From the NCBI RefSeq assembly GCF_002887595.1, contig NZ_PEBU01000005.1, forward strand, positions 1-64,000: DNA of 64,000 bases, in the 5' to 3' direction. This document shows positions 1 through 9,878 of the stretch, piece after piece; position 1 is the stretch's first letter, and each line of letters starts with the position of its first letter. The position numbers and the translations under genes are program-made. Source of the stretch: Bowmanella denitrificans (GTDB lineage Bacteria; Pseudomonadota; Gammaproteobacteria; Enterobacterales; Alteromonadaceae). The notes below the pieces were generated by a model. The model was given only the letters and a program-made list of their open reading frames with translations, made no database searches and was not told where the DNA came from.

Positions 1-56
1 CAGACTATTTAGAGAGGGTGTTAGTGGCCGGTATGGGCGAAGTGCTCGAAAAATGA
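1..56 (+). CDS. C-terminal tail of an upstream gene (partial)
   Basis: Reading from base 3, an open frame gives a plausible helical C-terminus ending in GMGEVLEK and stops at TGA 54-56. That stop overlaps the ATG of the next gene as ATGA, which is typical of translational coupling. Only about 17 codons are in the window, so no family can be assigned. Confidence 0.5.
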   Translation, partial: DYLERVLVAGMGEVLEK

Positions 57-2677
57 GCATTCATGCTCTTGCCCTGATAATGCGCTGTAATTTGATTCTT
101 TCTTGTTTGCTGCTCCTGTTGTCTGGCTGCGGTGGTGGCTCAGCGGACAGCACGTCTGAGCCTACACCTCCAACGGTGAATCAGAGTCCGCTGATTTCTG
201 CCATCAATCTTTCGGTTATTGAAGGTGAGCAAGTGACCCTCGCCCCCAATGTCAGTGACCAGGACGGACACATCGTCTCTTATGCCTGGACCCAGGTAGC
301 AGGCCCACAAGTCGAGGCTGATGCCAATGATAAGGCCACGTTGCGCTTTACCGCTCCTGCGATTGATACCCCGGTGGAAATCTTATTTGAACTGGCCGTG
401 ACAGATAATCAGGGCGCCACCAGCAAAGGAACCATGACCATCAAACTCAACCTTAACCCTGCCCCTTCGGTAGATGTTGCAAATACCGACATCTATGAAG
501 AAACGTCATTGACTGTCAGTGCTCTTGCCAGTGATGCGAATGGCAGTGTGGTCAGCTATGTTTGGGAACAACTTGACGGCCCTTCGGTCAGCAATTTATT
601 GGCTGAAAACAGCCAACTGAGTTTTATCACCCCGAGCGTCAATGAAGACAGCCTGCTGACCTTTAAGGTCACTGTGACAGACAATCAGGGCAAAACTGCC
701 AGTGATGAATTTACCGTCCTGGTGAAGAGCGTCGATAATCTGGTAAGCATTCACGGCAAAATGTCAGAAGAAATCTTTGCTTTGGCCGCCATGACACTGA
801 CGGTAGGCGAGCAAAGCTACTATAGTGATGCCTCTGCCGATGGTAGTTACCAGTTCATCCTGACTCAAACCGACAGCAATAAGCATGAGTTGGTCACGTT
901 GCACGCCAAAGCACAGTCCCCCTACCAAAAGTTTGATCAGGCTGCCGTGCTGGGATTGGTGTCAGATCTTCATGTTCAGGCCACCAGGCAACCGGGTGCC
1001 CCGAGCAGTTATACGGCCAGCCTCAACGCTGTCAGCACGGCAATTTACCAGCTCTATAACCAGGCAAGAGGGTTATTGCCTGCAGGTGCGCAGCCAACCG
1101 AGATTGCAGCATTAATACCAGCAGCAGACATTTTACCCAGTGCATTGTTTATGCAGTTACTTTTAGGGGATGTCACGCAGGAATATTTTGAAATGCTGTC
1201 TCCACACAGTGAAGATTTGTCAGTAATGGCGGGCAACAGAGCCATCACGGCCACCTTTTTGGCCCACACACTGGAGTATGATTCATCATTATACATCCAG
1301 GCGCTGTCCGATCTTTTTGCTGCTCCGCAGGTTAAACAGATCTTGCCTGAAGCAGACATTAACTCAGTGTATTATTTGTTTGATACCCCAGAGTCGCTTG
1401 CAGGATCTGGTGGCCGCCTGAGCTTTAACCAAGACGGTAGCGGCACATTCCTATTCAATAAAGGCGAAGTCAGCTTCCACTGGGAGAAAAATGCACAAAG
1501 CCTGCTAACCTCTGTTCTACCAGAACAGATGCTGAGTAGCGAAAGATACTGCAAATCCTATCAGGATAGGACTCTGCAGCTTTGTGGTGTCCAGGTCGAA
1601 CATCTCAGTCTGATTCAGCTAGCCTTACCTGGTGGCCAGCCCGTTTTGCTGGTACATGTAGCAACGAGAGAAACGTTTCAGCAATCGCCTGATCTCCCTC
1701 CCACACAGCAGTTACGCCCGCTCTCTTTCAGTGCCAACACCAGGGCGCACAAGGACCTTACCCCGCCATCAGAGGCGCTGAAGTTGGATGTTGAGTACAG
1801 TCTGCCGATCCAATGGATGTTTTATGAAACGACGCAAGGGAATGACTCGTACGCCGCCGTGATACAGAGTCTGCATATTCGTCTTAACGGCGACTGGCAA
1901 TCTGGTGGAACAATAATGGTGTCCTACCCGCTGCCAGATAGTCAGGGTGTAAGTCATACACAAGAGGCTAGCGGACGCTGGCTGATACAGGCTGATGGCA
2001 CGCTGGAATTAGCATTCGAGACTGACTCTTTTTTTAAAGCACTGAATATCGCCTTACTTACCGACCCACATGGCAAACTGCAGGCCAACGTTATAATTCC
2101 AGGTACCTATAACATCGTAGCGTCCGGTCGAATGGTTGAACGAATATTTGACAAGTCGGCACTGGATCTTGAACGCTTCGCCGGTATTTACCAGTGGCCG
2201 ACCACCGATGATCGGCCATTGGATCATTTCTGGTTTGAACTAGCGGCCGACGGCAGTGCCACCACCTACCAGACTTTTGACTTTGATGAAAATGGTGTAT
2301 TGGAAGATGGCGAGACAACCGAAATGCCGGGGGCGTGGTTGATTGATGAGTCAGGAAATATTGTGGTTCGCCGTTATCGCTACAATCGCCAGCAAACCAG
2401 AAATAACCGCTACTGCCAACCTGCCAGTTTTGCCCCTTCGGTCCATGACACATGTATCCTGTATCATGAGCGGGTATTGGATATTCTCAGCGAAGAAAGT
2501 GACGCCCTGGGTCAACCACAGCTGTATATCTCACATCAGCACAAGTTTTTTAATAATCACAACCTGACCGGAGGGGATGCTGAGGTCAATGAAGACAAGA
2601 TATTCGACTTCACCTTCTATTCCAAAGGGTTGCTCAAAGTAAAGCAACCGCCTCTGTCGTTGACAGGCCATCCATAA
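53..2677 (+). CDS. outer-membrane lipoprotein with Ig/PKD-like repeats
   Basis: An 874-residue predicted lipoprotein. The N-terminus has a hydrophobic stretch ending in the lipobox LLSGC with Cys26, followed by a Gly/Ser linker, so lipid anchoring in the envelope is expected. Residues about 45-225 hold two PKD/cadherin-like Ig modules, recognised by the patterns VSDQDGHIVSYAWTQ and ASDANGSVVSYVWEQ and the ending VTDNQG. The remaining ~640 residues are not recognised; they contain acidic loops such as DFDENGVLEDGE that could bind calcium. The ATG overlaps the stop of an upstream frame (ATGA), which favours this start; an ATG 27 bases further in would also keep the signal peptide. A strong hairpin follows the stop. 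A role in binding extracellular polymers is possible but unproven. Confidence 0.8.
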   Translation: MSIHALALIMRCNLILSCLLLLLSGCGGGSADSTSEPTPPTVNQSPLISAINLSVIEGEQVTLAPNVSDQDGHIVSYAWTQVAGPQVEADANDKATLRFTAPAIDTPVEILFELAVTDNQGATSKGTMTIKLNLNPAPSVDVANTDIYEETSLTVSALASDANGSVVSYVWEQLDGPSVSNLLAENSQLSFITPSVNEDSLLTFKVTVTDNQGKTASDEFTVLVKSVDNLVSIHGKMSEEIFALAAMTLTVGEQSYYSDASADGSYQFILTQTDSNKHELVTLHAKAQSPYQKFDQAAVLGLVSDLHVQATRQPGAPSSYTASLNAVSTAIYQLYNQARGLLPAGAQPTEIAALIPAADILPSALFMQLLLGDVTQEYFEMLSPHSEDLSVMAGNRAITATFLAHTLEYDSSLYIQALSDLFAAPQVKQILPEADINSVYYLFDTPESLAGSGGRLSFNQDGSGTFLFNKGEVSFHWEKNAQSLLTSVLPEQMLSSERYCKSYQDRTLQLCGVQVEHLSLIQLALPGGQPVLLVHVATRETFQQSPDLPPTQQLRPLSFSANTRAHKDLTPPSEALKLDVEYSLPIQWMFYETTQGNDSYAAVIQSLHIRLNGDWQSGGTIMVSYPLPDSQGVSHTQEASGRWLIQADGTLELAFETDSFFKALNIALLTDPHGKLQANVIIPGTYNIVASGRMVERIFDKSALDLERFAGIYQWPTTDDRPLDHFWFELAADGSATTYQTFDFDENGVLEDGETTEMPGAWLIDESGNIVVRRYRYNRQQTRNNRYCQPASFAPSVHDTCILYHERVLDILSEESDALGQPQLYISHQHKFFNNHNLTGGDAEVNEDKIFDFTFYSKGLLKVKQPPLSLTGHP

Positions 2678-2708
2678 GTCAGCCTGCTGTTGCTGTCCAA
2701 AGTAAAAG

Positions 2709-2736
2709 CAAAGCCCGGACATAGGTCCGGGCTTTG
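2709..2736. terminator. bidirectional hairpin terminator
   Basis: A perfect 12-bp stem (CAAAGCCCGGAC / GTCCGGGCTTTG) with loop ATAG lies between two convergent genes, the lipoprotein on plus and the S9 peptidase on minus. It can end transcription from both sides. The T tract is short. Confidence 0.8.
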
Positions 2737-2824
2737 TCTTTGCGCTATTGATCTGTAGGCATTGCACCTGTATCAATCGGCACCGTCGGTGTGGCAAGCC
2801 AACCGACTGTGAGTAAGATTAGTC

Positions 2825-5269
2825 TTACTCATATTGCGATGGATACAGACTCTCCCACCACTGTGGCTGGCCTTTCAGGTGCTTGTCAAAATACGCCAGC
2901 ATAGTTGCCCACCAGTGGAAGGTCTTCTCGCGGGTCAGGATATGATGGTTGTCACCTTTGTATTCCACCAGATCCACTTCTTTACCCAACAGCTTCAGCG
3001 CCGTGTACATATTCTGGCTTTCCCCTGGTGGCACATTGGTATCCGCATCCCCATGGATCAGCAGTATAGGGTTAGTCACCTTATCTGCATGGAATACCGG
3101 GCTGTGCTGACTATACAACCCGGCATTGTTCCAGGGGAAGCTACCACGGGAGGCAACGCCTGAGTACATGGCGCCCCACCAACCCTGGCCCCAGTAACTG
3201 GTCAGGTTGGAAATTCCGGCATGGGAAATAGACGCGGCAAAAATATCGGTTTGGGTCGCCAGATACATGGTCATAAAACCACCGTAAGAGGCACCCAGGT
3301 GGCCGACTTTGTCAGCATCCACATAAGGGTGTGCAGCCAAAAAGGCCTTGGTGCCGTCAATAATATCCTTGGCGGTATAATCTCCCCAGGCATTCACATG
3401 CCGGGCCGAAAAATCCTGTCCAAAACCATAAGTGCCGGTGGGCTGCAGCACATACACAACGTAACCATTAGCTGCCCAAAGGTTAAAAGGATAACGGCCG
3501 GTAAAGGCGCGACTAACCGGCGCTGTGCCACCATAGTAATACACCAGTGCCGGATACTTTTTGTCTTTATTCAGGTCATTAGGCAGGTAAACCCGCCCTT
3601 CAATGGTCACCCCATCAGCGTTGACAAAGTTAAACTCTTCCAGGCTTGGAATTAAGGTATCAGCATATTCACCAGCTGAATCCCAAATTTTATCGGCTTT
3701 GCGCCCGAGCTTTTGGCTATACAAGGCCTGCGGGCTGGAAGCACCAGTGCCGGCATACAGAATTTGCGCCTTGCTGTCGCTGGTGGCCGCCCAGTGTTTT
3801 ACCACATCCAATTGGCTGCTGAGCTCCTGATACTGGCCTTTGCTGGCGTCATACCAATACAGCGGAGTTCTGTCTGCTTTGGACACGGACAATAGCAGGT
3901 CGTCATTGTCCAGCACCTGAATACTGCTGATGGCCGGATCAAAGTCTTTGGATAAGGCTTTCACCTGCTGCCCCTGCAAATCCATAAAATACAACTGGCC
4001 GTCGTAGTCATTGGGGGTTAAACCGGCGCTGACGTTCACGCCAGTACCACCGGCAAAGCTGGGGCCACCGATTACGTAGATACCGTCTTTACCATAGCTT
4101 GCCGAATTAAAGGCCAGGTACTCACCGATTTGGCGCTCGGTGCCGCTGGCCAGATCCAATTCAAACAGAGCAGTTTTGCCATGGGGCGGCTCGGAGTAAT
4201 CCAGCACAGCACGAGACAGCAGCAACGTGCCACGCTTCTCGTCGCTATCGAGCAAATAGCTGCTGGCACTGGCCTTAGTGAGCTGACGTATCAGCCCGCT
4301 GGGTAAATCCAGCAAATACAGCTGGCTGTTGTCACGCCAGCCGCTCCAGCGATCTTCCAGCGCCTGATAATGTTTGACCAGCTTGCCGTCATCTTTGCCT
4401 GGTTTATTCCAGGAAAACAGCACTTTATCCTTACCCATAAAAGTAAAGCCGCTGGCGTCTTTTAGCTCTGCAGTTAAGGTACTGACCTTCAGGCTTTTCA
4501 GGTCAAGCAACTGTAATTTATCGTCTTTGCTGTACAGCAAATGCTGGCTGTCCGGGCTGAATACTGCACCGGATGGACTGCTGTCCCAGCTCTGCATTAC
4601 CTGCATGTTTTTCAGGTTGAGCAACTCGGTACGAGTCTCGGGGCTATCGCCTTTATCGCCGTTAAAACTCTTATAGCTGATTAGGGCATACTGGCCGTTA
4701 TCAGCGATGGTCAGTCCCGACACCACTTCTGTATCAAACAGCTGGCTGGCAGATAAACGCTGTTTCCCCTTATCTGTCAGAATGAGCTGGTCTTCATCCG
4801 TTTTACCAATAAACTCAAACTTGGGGCTTTGCTCAGCCTTGTTGTCCTGTGCAATCACAAATAACTGATGTTCCCCCGTGGTCAAAGCCAATTTAAAGCC
4901 CTTATCTCCCTTGCTGAGCTTGTGACCATTTACATACAGATGTAACTTCTCGAAGCCTTCCACCAGTAATTCGCCCTGGGTGTAGCGATCAACGCTTAAG
5001 GTAGTGCGAAACAGTCCCAGACTGTCTGCCGCCATCCTGAATTCACTTAAGCGTTGCCAGGAATAGGACTTATCCAGCAAGGTGATCTTGCTGCTTTGAG
5101 TCTGACTTACTTGGGATTGCAGATTATGTAAGATGGCTTCCTGATGGGGGCCGTCATGTAATTGGCCCAGTTTCACAGGACCAAGCGCCTGAATTGCCTC
5201 ACTATTTAAAGGCCCGGCAAGTAGTGGAGTGGATAGCGCAGCCAATAGCGCCAGCATTGTTGTTTTCAT
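2825..5269 (-). CDS. secreted S9 prolyl oligopeptidase-family peptidase
   Basis: An 814-residue serine peptidase of the S9 clan. A signal peptide (MKTTMLALLAALSTPLLAG) sends it to the periplasm. The middle part has WD/beta-propeller-like strands, for example AVFSPDSQHLLYS, as in DPP-IV-type enzymes. The C-terminal alpha/beta-hydrolase domain has the nucleophile motif GASYGG (Ser661), Asp743 in HGDADTNVPP and His775 in GDNHH, so the triad is complete. It should release oligopeptides or dipeptides from small peptides; the exact cleavage preference cannot be read. The start has a good ribosome site (AAGGA, about 6 bases upstream). It stands alone, with the minus-strand PepSY/receptor genes upstream. 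Confidence 0.9.
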   Translation of the reverse strand: MKTTMLALLAALSTPLLAGPLNSEAIQALGPVKLGQLHDGPHQEAILHNLQSQVSQTQSSKITLLDKSYSWQRLSEFRMAADSLGLFRTTLSVDRYTQGELLVEGFEKLHLYVNGHKLSKGDKGFKLALTTGEHQLFVIAQDNKAEQSPKFEFIGKTDEDQLILTDKGKQRLSASQLFDTEVVSGLTIADNGQYALISYKSFNGDKGDSPETRTELLNLKNMQVMQSWDSSPSGAVFSPDSQHLLYSKDDKLQLLDLKSLKVSTLTAELKDASGFTFMGKDKVLFSWNKPGKDDGKLVKHYQALEDRWSGWRDNSQLYLLDLPSGLIRQLTKASASSYLLDSDEKRGTLLLSRAVLDYSEPPHGKTALFELDLASGTERQIGEYLAFNSASYGKDGIYVIGGPSFAGGTGVNVSAGLTPNDYDGQLYFMDLQGQQVKALSKDFDPAISSIQVLDNDDLLLSVSKADRTPLYWYDASKGQYQELSSQLDVVKHWAATSDSKAQILYAGTGASSPQALYSQKLGRKADKIWDSAGEYADTLIPSLEEFNFVNADGVTIEGRVYLPNDLNKDKKYPALVYYYGGTAPVSRAFTGRYPFNLWAANGYVVYVLQPTGTYGFGQDFSARHVNAWGDYTAKDIIDGTKAFLAAHPYVDADKVGHLGASYGGFMTMYLATQTDIFAASISHAGISNLTSYWGQGWWGAMYSGVASRGSFPWNNAGLYSQHSPVFHADKVTNPILLIHGDADTNVPPGESQNMYTALKLLGKEVDLVEYKGDNHHILTREKTFHWWATMLAYFDKHLKGQPQWWESLYPSQYE

Positions 5270-5422
5270 TGTTTTCCTTGACTGTAGGCATATGCGGCAA
5301 AAAGCATATCAAAGGCAGGGATACAGGGCTAACCCCCTGCGCCAGGCAGACTGTTACAAGCAATGAACAACCAACACTAAAGCATTAATAATACTCACCA
5401 CGAACCAAGAAACGAAGAGTTT

Positions 5423-5507
5423 CACCACAGAGGCACGAAGAGCACGGAGAAATGCCCCTGGAGTAATCACCTCCTAGACAACTCTGTGTTCTCTGTGCCT
5501 CTGTGGT
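5423..5507. repeat. inverted repeat of the CACAGAG/CTCTGTG type
   Basis: Two imperfect complementary arms, 5423-5448 (starting CACCACAGAGGCACGAAGAG) and 5482-5507 (ending CTCTGTGCCTCTGTGGT), are separated by about 33 bases in the gap between the S9 peptidase and the PepSY gene. The arm resembles a dispersed intergenic repeat known from many unrelated bacterial genomes. No ORF is attached. Confidence 0.65.
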
Positions 5508-5544
5508 TATTTATGCTTTTGTTAAAAAGGTAGCAAGTTGTGGT

Positions 5545-6585
5545 TTATTTACGCCGTCTTAGCAGGTAATACCAAAGGCCGCTGATAAACAGAATAAGCG
5601 GCAGCACACCACCGAACAGCAGCAACAATTTATAACCCTGCCCACCCACTGCCGCCATATGCAATGGATACATTAAATTGTACAAGCGCTGTCCACGGCC
5701 CAATTCATCGGCATTCTGACTATCCAGTATCTGATAGCTCACGGCATCGATCAGCAATGTGGAACGGCCATTGGGATGCCACTCATTGGGGCTTTTGGCG
5801 CGCAGACGATAAGCCTGTTCGGCATCCCCCCGAAAACTCAATAAGCGCAATTCCATTTGCGGCCAATAAGAGCGGGCCCGCACCAACACTTCGGTCCAGT
5901 CAGATTGAGATAAAGGCTGAACCATTGGCTGCGCATCGCTTTTTACCACAACCGGGTCGTTGAACAGCCAGTTTAACGCTGGTCGAACCTGAGCGGAGAA
6001 AATCACTGCCAGCGCCGTCAACAATATCAGCAATTGTAAAGGTGAAAACAAACTGGCCAGACTGGTATGCCATTGCCGTAAAGTACGTAAGTCAGGTTTA
6101 CGCCAAGGTAAACGCCATAGCTGGCGGCGAACCTGTCTGGGCCACCATTGCATCAACCCGGTAATCAGCATCACCAGGATTGCCAAGCCAAGATAGCCCA
6201 TCACCTGACGGCCATCCTTGCCAGCCAGCAGATGCAGATGAAAATCGTACAGCCAGCTTAGTACATCACTGTGCGCCGCACGTACCAGACGCAATTGGCC
6301 CTGATGATCGTAATAATAGTGGCTGTCTGTGTGGGTTACTGCCTCCAGCCACAAAGCATCTTCAGCAGGTAATTTGGCGTAGCGATACGCCGGGTCCTGC
6401 TGCAGTTGATCCATCAGTGCCCCCCAGGCGCTGATATCCGCGACCGGCTCAATACCCTGCAATTGGGGATACTGCCACCTGAGCAGCGGGTTCTTGTATA
6501 ACAAGACAGCGCCGCTCAGGCCAATCAGTACCAACCAGATGCCCAGAACCAGTCCTAACCATCGATGCCAGAGCTTGGCTGTCAT
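5545..6585 (-). CDS. PepSY-associated membrane protein
   Basis: A 346-residue inner-membrane protein of the PepSY-TM family (PiuB-like). It opens with an N-terminal helix (WLGLVLGIWLVLIGLSGAVLL), has a periplasmic PepSY-like part with the HLHLLAGKDGRQVMGYLG region, central membrane helices around residues 130-150 and 180-200, and a final helix followed by LLRRRK. Family members often lie beside siderophore receptors and are thought to act as membrane ferric-siderophore reductases; that role is inferred here from the receptor gene 60 bases upstream on the same strand. The two may be co-transcribed. Confidence 0.85.
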   Translation of the reverse strand: MTAKLWHRWLGLVLGIWLVLIGLSGAVLLYKNPLLRWQYPQLQGIEPVADISAWGALMDQLQQDPAYRYAKLPAEDALWLEAVTHTDSHYYYDHQGQLRLVRAAHSDVLSWLYDFHLHLLAGKDGRQVMGYLGLAILVMLITGLMQWWPRQVRRQLWRLPWRKPDLRTLRQWHTSLASLFSPLQLLILLTALAVIFSAQVRPALNWLFNDPVVVKSDAQPMVQPLSQSDWTEVLVRARSYWPQMELRLLSFRGDAEQAYRLRAKSPNEWHPNGRSTLLIDAVSYQILDSQNADELGRGQRLYNLMYPLHMAAVGGQGYKLLLLFGGVLPLILFISGLWYYLLRRRK

Positions 6586-6644
6586 TAGTCAACGAGCCTT
6601 GTTAAGTGGGCATCCAAGATGCCCATGTGATATGGTCGATGCAC

Positions 6645-8711
6645 TTAAAACGCCTGTTGCCAGCTCAGACTTAAGGTTCTGCCCATTCCGGCAAAATGAC
6701 TGGCGGCGGCAGGGTTAGTTTGAGAGTGATAGGTGATGTACTGCTTATCGCCCAGATTGTCGAGGCCCAGGGTAAAGACTCCGAATTGGCTATGTTCATA
6801 GCGTACTGATGCATCCATCGTTAAATAGCCATCGAAATCACTGCTGGCATTAAAGTCCATATCAAACAATTGGTTAGCCTGTATTCTGGTGCTCAGGCCG
6901 TTGCCCCAGTTGTGTTGCCAGTAAAGGTTCAGGCGTTCGGGGGCCACATTCACGCCGCCCAGATCCGACTCCACCTTGCCATCACCATCGCCATCATACT
7001 GCCCCTGAGTGCGGGCATAGCTGGCGCCAATCAGACTGTTGTTGCTGATATATGCCTGAGCCTGCAGTTCAAAACCGGAAATTTCGGTTCTTTCGCGCTG
7101 CACCGAGAAAATGCCGTCCGCATCCGGTTGCAAGCGTGAACCCAAATCGGAGTCTGACTGGAAGTAGCTGCTTTGCAGACTCAACCAGCGGTTATTGTAT
7201 TCCAGACCAATTTCGCGATTATCTGACACCACTGGCTGCAGGCTCAGGAACGAGCTAACCGACAGTCCCGGTTGATTAATGCCGCGCAGTACCCTACCGA
7301 CATCCGGCATACTGAAACCTTCACTGTAGCTGGCAAACAATCTCCATTCAGGGCTGAGCTGATATACAACCCCCAGGTTATGCAGCAGTTCGTTAAAGCT
7401 CGGTTCACCACCTTGAACAAAAGTACTGTTATAACTGGCCAGGGTAGTGAAATCATCCACCTTCAGCTTGCCGTATTCATACCGGCCGCCCAGGCTGAAC
7501 ACCCAGTCCTGAATCCCATCGTAGCGAAGCTGTATAAAGGGGGCCAGATTATTAAATTCAGCCTGTGGTACCCACTTACGCCCAGTCAGGGCCAGCTCCT
7601 GAAAGGTTTCGTCAGATAACCAGTCAAAACCGGTGACTAGGTCCAGATCGGTGCCCGCCAGGTTTTGCTTAAACCAGGTCAGGCGGCTGCCCAGTTTTTT
7701 TGATTTATTCTGGGACTGGTCGTACAGATTGTCACCATAGGCAGGGTCCTGGAAGGCGGCGAAACGACCACCGCCGTACAAAGCCGCAAAGTCCTGTACA
7801 AACACCTGCCAGGTTAACTGCCCGCCCCATAACGCCTGATGCTGATAATCCACTGACGCAGTGGTCACCTTGTTTTGCGGTGCTTCACCCTCTGCATTGC
7901 CCTTCATGGCGGTGCTCGGCAGACCAGTGGCAGGATCACCTGGCACCGATAAATAGTCACCATTGCCCTGAATATCGAAATGGTTAACCATCAGTTGCAA
8001 ACTCTGTTCAGCGCTGATCTGCTGCTTTAGTTTGAGGAACAGATCCTGGCTTTTCGAGTCCTGGGTATCACCCTGAGTTCCGTCAACACCGATTAAATTG
8101 CCATTGCCATCGCGATACATGCCGGTGCTGGTCAGTGACAGCCCCGTCACCAACTCCGTATTTTCATTGGCATGGTTAAACAGATAACTGGCCTTATAGC
8201 TCTGACTATCACTCCCTGTAGGGGTGGAAAACCCGGCTGATAATTGATGGGATTTATCAGCCGCTGACTTGGTAATAATGTTGATAATGCCACCACTGGC
8301 CCCCATGCCCTGAATGGCATTGGCACCGCGGATCACCTCAATACGTTCAATCATGGCCGGGTCAATGGTTTTACCGTCACGTGAGCCGTTTCTTAGCGGA
8401 TTGGACTGTGGCACTCCGTCAATCATATATAAAGGCTCGCGGCCACGCAGGGTTTCACCGGCGGCGGTCAGCTTCTGGCGACTGGGGGAAAAGCCCGGTA
8501 GCAGGTTACCCAGCAGTTGCGAAATATCCTGAGTGTGGGCGAGTTGGGCCTGAATGTCTTCCTGACTGATAATGCTGATAGCGGCGGGGACCGTGCTAAC
8601 CGGATAAGCGCCACGGGTCGCGGTGACTGAAACCCGCTCAATATCCGTAGCGGTTTGGGAAAAAGCACTGAATGATAAACCAAGCAGTGGCAGAAGATAT
8701 TTGCCGGACAT
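6645..8711 (-). CDS. TonB-dependent siderophore-type receptor
   Basis: A 688-residue outer-membrane receptor. The signal peptide ends near SAFSQ. It is followed by a TonB-box-like segment (ERVSVTATRG), a plug domain (LLPGFSPSR, LRGREPLYMIDGVP, IERIEVIRGANAIQGMGASGGIINIITK) and a beta-barrel ending in LSLSWQQAF with a terminal aromatic residue. The plug is of the siderophore/FecA type, so ferric-chelate uptake is the best guess. The ATG at 8711 was preferred to a TTG nine bases upstream. The PepSY membrane protein follows it. No convincing Fur box was found; an AATG-N11-CATT dyad sits at 8726-8744 just upstream. Confidence 0.88.
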   Translation of the reverse strand: MSGKYLLPLLGLSFSAFSQTATDIERVSVTATRGAYPVSTVPAAISIISQEDIQAQLAHTQDISQLLGNLLPGFSPSRQKLTAAGETLRGREPLYMIDGVPQSNPLRNGSRDGKTIDPAMIERIEVIRGANAIQGMGASGGIINIITKSAADKSHQLSAGFSTPTGSDSQSYKASYLFNHANENTELVTGLSLTSTGMYRDGNGNLIGVDGTQGDTQDSKSQDLFLKLKQQISAEQSLQLMVNHFDIQGNGDYLSVPGDPATGLPSTAMKGNAEGEAPQNKVTTASVDYQHQALWGGQLTWQVFVQDFAALYGGGRFAAFQDPAYGDNLYDQSQNKSKKLGSRLTWFKQNLAGTDLDLVTGFDWLSDETFQELALTGRKWVPQAEFNNLAPFIQLRYDGIQDWVFSLGGRYEYGKLKVDDFTTLASYNSTFVQGGEPSFNELLHNLGVVYQLSPEWRLFASYSEGFSMPDVGRVLRGINQPGLSVSSFLSLQPVVSDNREIGLEYNNRWLSLQSSYFQSDSDLGSRLQPDADGIFSVQRERTEISGFELQAQAYISNNSLIGASYARTQGQYDGDGDGKVESDLGGVNVAPERLNLYWQHNWGNGLSTRIQANQLFDMDFNASSDFDGYLTMDASVRYEHSQFGVFTLGLDNLGDKQYITYHSQTNPAAASHFAGMGRTLSLSWQQAF

Positions 8712-8801
8712 AAAAAGCAACCATCAATGAGAAAGGTTTGCATTTTAATCTTTTGTCCGGCGCGATCAAATCCTAATAGGGTAAAAGCTCAACGCCCTTG
8801 C

Positions 8802-9878
8802 TTATTCAAACACCACCCGCATGACGCCACCGCGGAAAAGACCCAGGTAGAGCACTTCCTTACCCTGTTCATTGCGGCTGTCCATGCTGTATACACCGCC
8901 AAACAGATTGCTGTCGGGGTGCTGGTAATTCTGCCAGGTATCCCCGCCATCACGGCTGATTTCCAGAATCAGACTTTGCGGATTGTCATAGTCTTTTTTC
9001 CAGCCGGCGGTGTACATCACATCCGGATCACGGCTATCCAGCAGTAAACCGAAATAAAAGCGGTAGTTTTCGTTGGTCCGCAGTGCCTGCCAGCTCTGCC
9101 CGTAATCCTGGCTCAGAATAATCCCGCCCTCTCCGGAAACATAAAGTTGCTCGGGATTGGCAGGATGAAACACGATGGACTTGACCGTACTGGGCATGGG
9201 TAGCAGGTCGACAATATCGGGGTAACTTTCTTCTGCCAGAGTCTCAGTATCCAGCTTACGCAGCACAATGTTTTCTATGGCCCCCTGCCCGCCATACCAG
9301 ACGTCGGGTTTGGTGGGATGAGCCGCCAATGCCGACATACCCCTGGCAAAGCCGTTCCAGCCCCCCGCTAATATTCGCCAGTGACGGCCACGATCTTCAG
9401 ACACTGCCAGCACATCATAACCGACACCGTACAAATTGCCCTGATGCAGCACCAGCCGACGCGCCGGTTCACCTTCCATACCGCCAAAGTCATGCTCGAT
9501 TATTTGCCAGTTAAGACCGTCGTCCTTAGTTTCTGCCAGCAGGCTCTTATCTTTTTGGCTGGCGCTGACCAGCAAGTGGCGTTCACCAAAACGGACCATA
9601 TCCAGCACATGCCAGTCGGCCTGGCTACGCAGTTGCCACTGGCCATCTATCTGCGCGTATAGTCCCGCATCTGTAGCCGCATAGATAACGGACTCCGTTA
9701 CCAGCAAGCGGTTGACCGTTCGACTTTCCAGTCCACTTTGGGCAAATTTTGGTTGCGGCACAGCAGGCTGAGGATTCGGCGTCGGTCCTCCTAGAGAACC
9801 ACCGCCCGAACCGCAGGCGAGCAATTGCAACGACAGAAAAACAGAAAAAACAGTTTTGACAAAATATGACAAATTCAT
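8802..9878 (-). CDS. lipoprotein with BNR/sialidase-like beta-propeller repeats
   Basis: A 358-residue predicted lipoprotein with lipobox LLAC (Cys22) and a following GSGGGSLGG linker. The body repeats the pattern S.DGG..W, for example ETKDDGLNWQ, SEDRGRHWRI, SQDYGQSWQA and SRDGGDTWQN. These Asp-box repeats are typical of sialidase/VPS10/YCF48-type propellers, but no sialidase active site is evident, so a binding or assembly role is more likely than hydrolysis. The start at 9878 has a strong GGGAGG ribosome site; an in-frame ATG 21 bases upstream does not. The siderophore receptor lies about 90 bases downstream on the same strand. Confidence 0.8.
   Translation of the reverse strand: MNLSYFVKTVFSVFLSLQLLACGSGGGSLGGPTPNPQPAVPQPKFAQSGLESRTVNRLLVTESVIYAATDAGLYAQIDGQWQLRSQADWHVLDMVRFGERHLLVSASQKDKSLLAETKDDGLNWQIIEHDFGGMEGEPARRLVLHQGNLYGVGYDVLAVSEDRGRHWRILAGGWNGFARGMSALAAHPTKPDVWYGGQGAIENIVLRKLDTETLAEESYPDIVDLLPMPSTVKSIVFHPANPEQLYVSGEGGIILSQDYGQSWQALRTNENYRFYFGLLLDSRDPDVMYTAGWKKDYDNPQSLILEISRDGGDTWQNYQHPDSNLFGGVYSMDSRNEQGKEVLYLGLFRGGVMRVVFE

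Noticed and set aside
8726-8744. Fur box before the siderophore-type receptor
   Set aside because: Only the outer AATG/CATT are symmetric; it does not approach the GATAAT repeat consensus.
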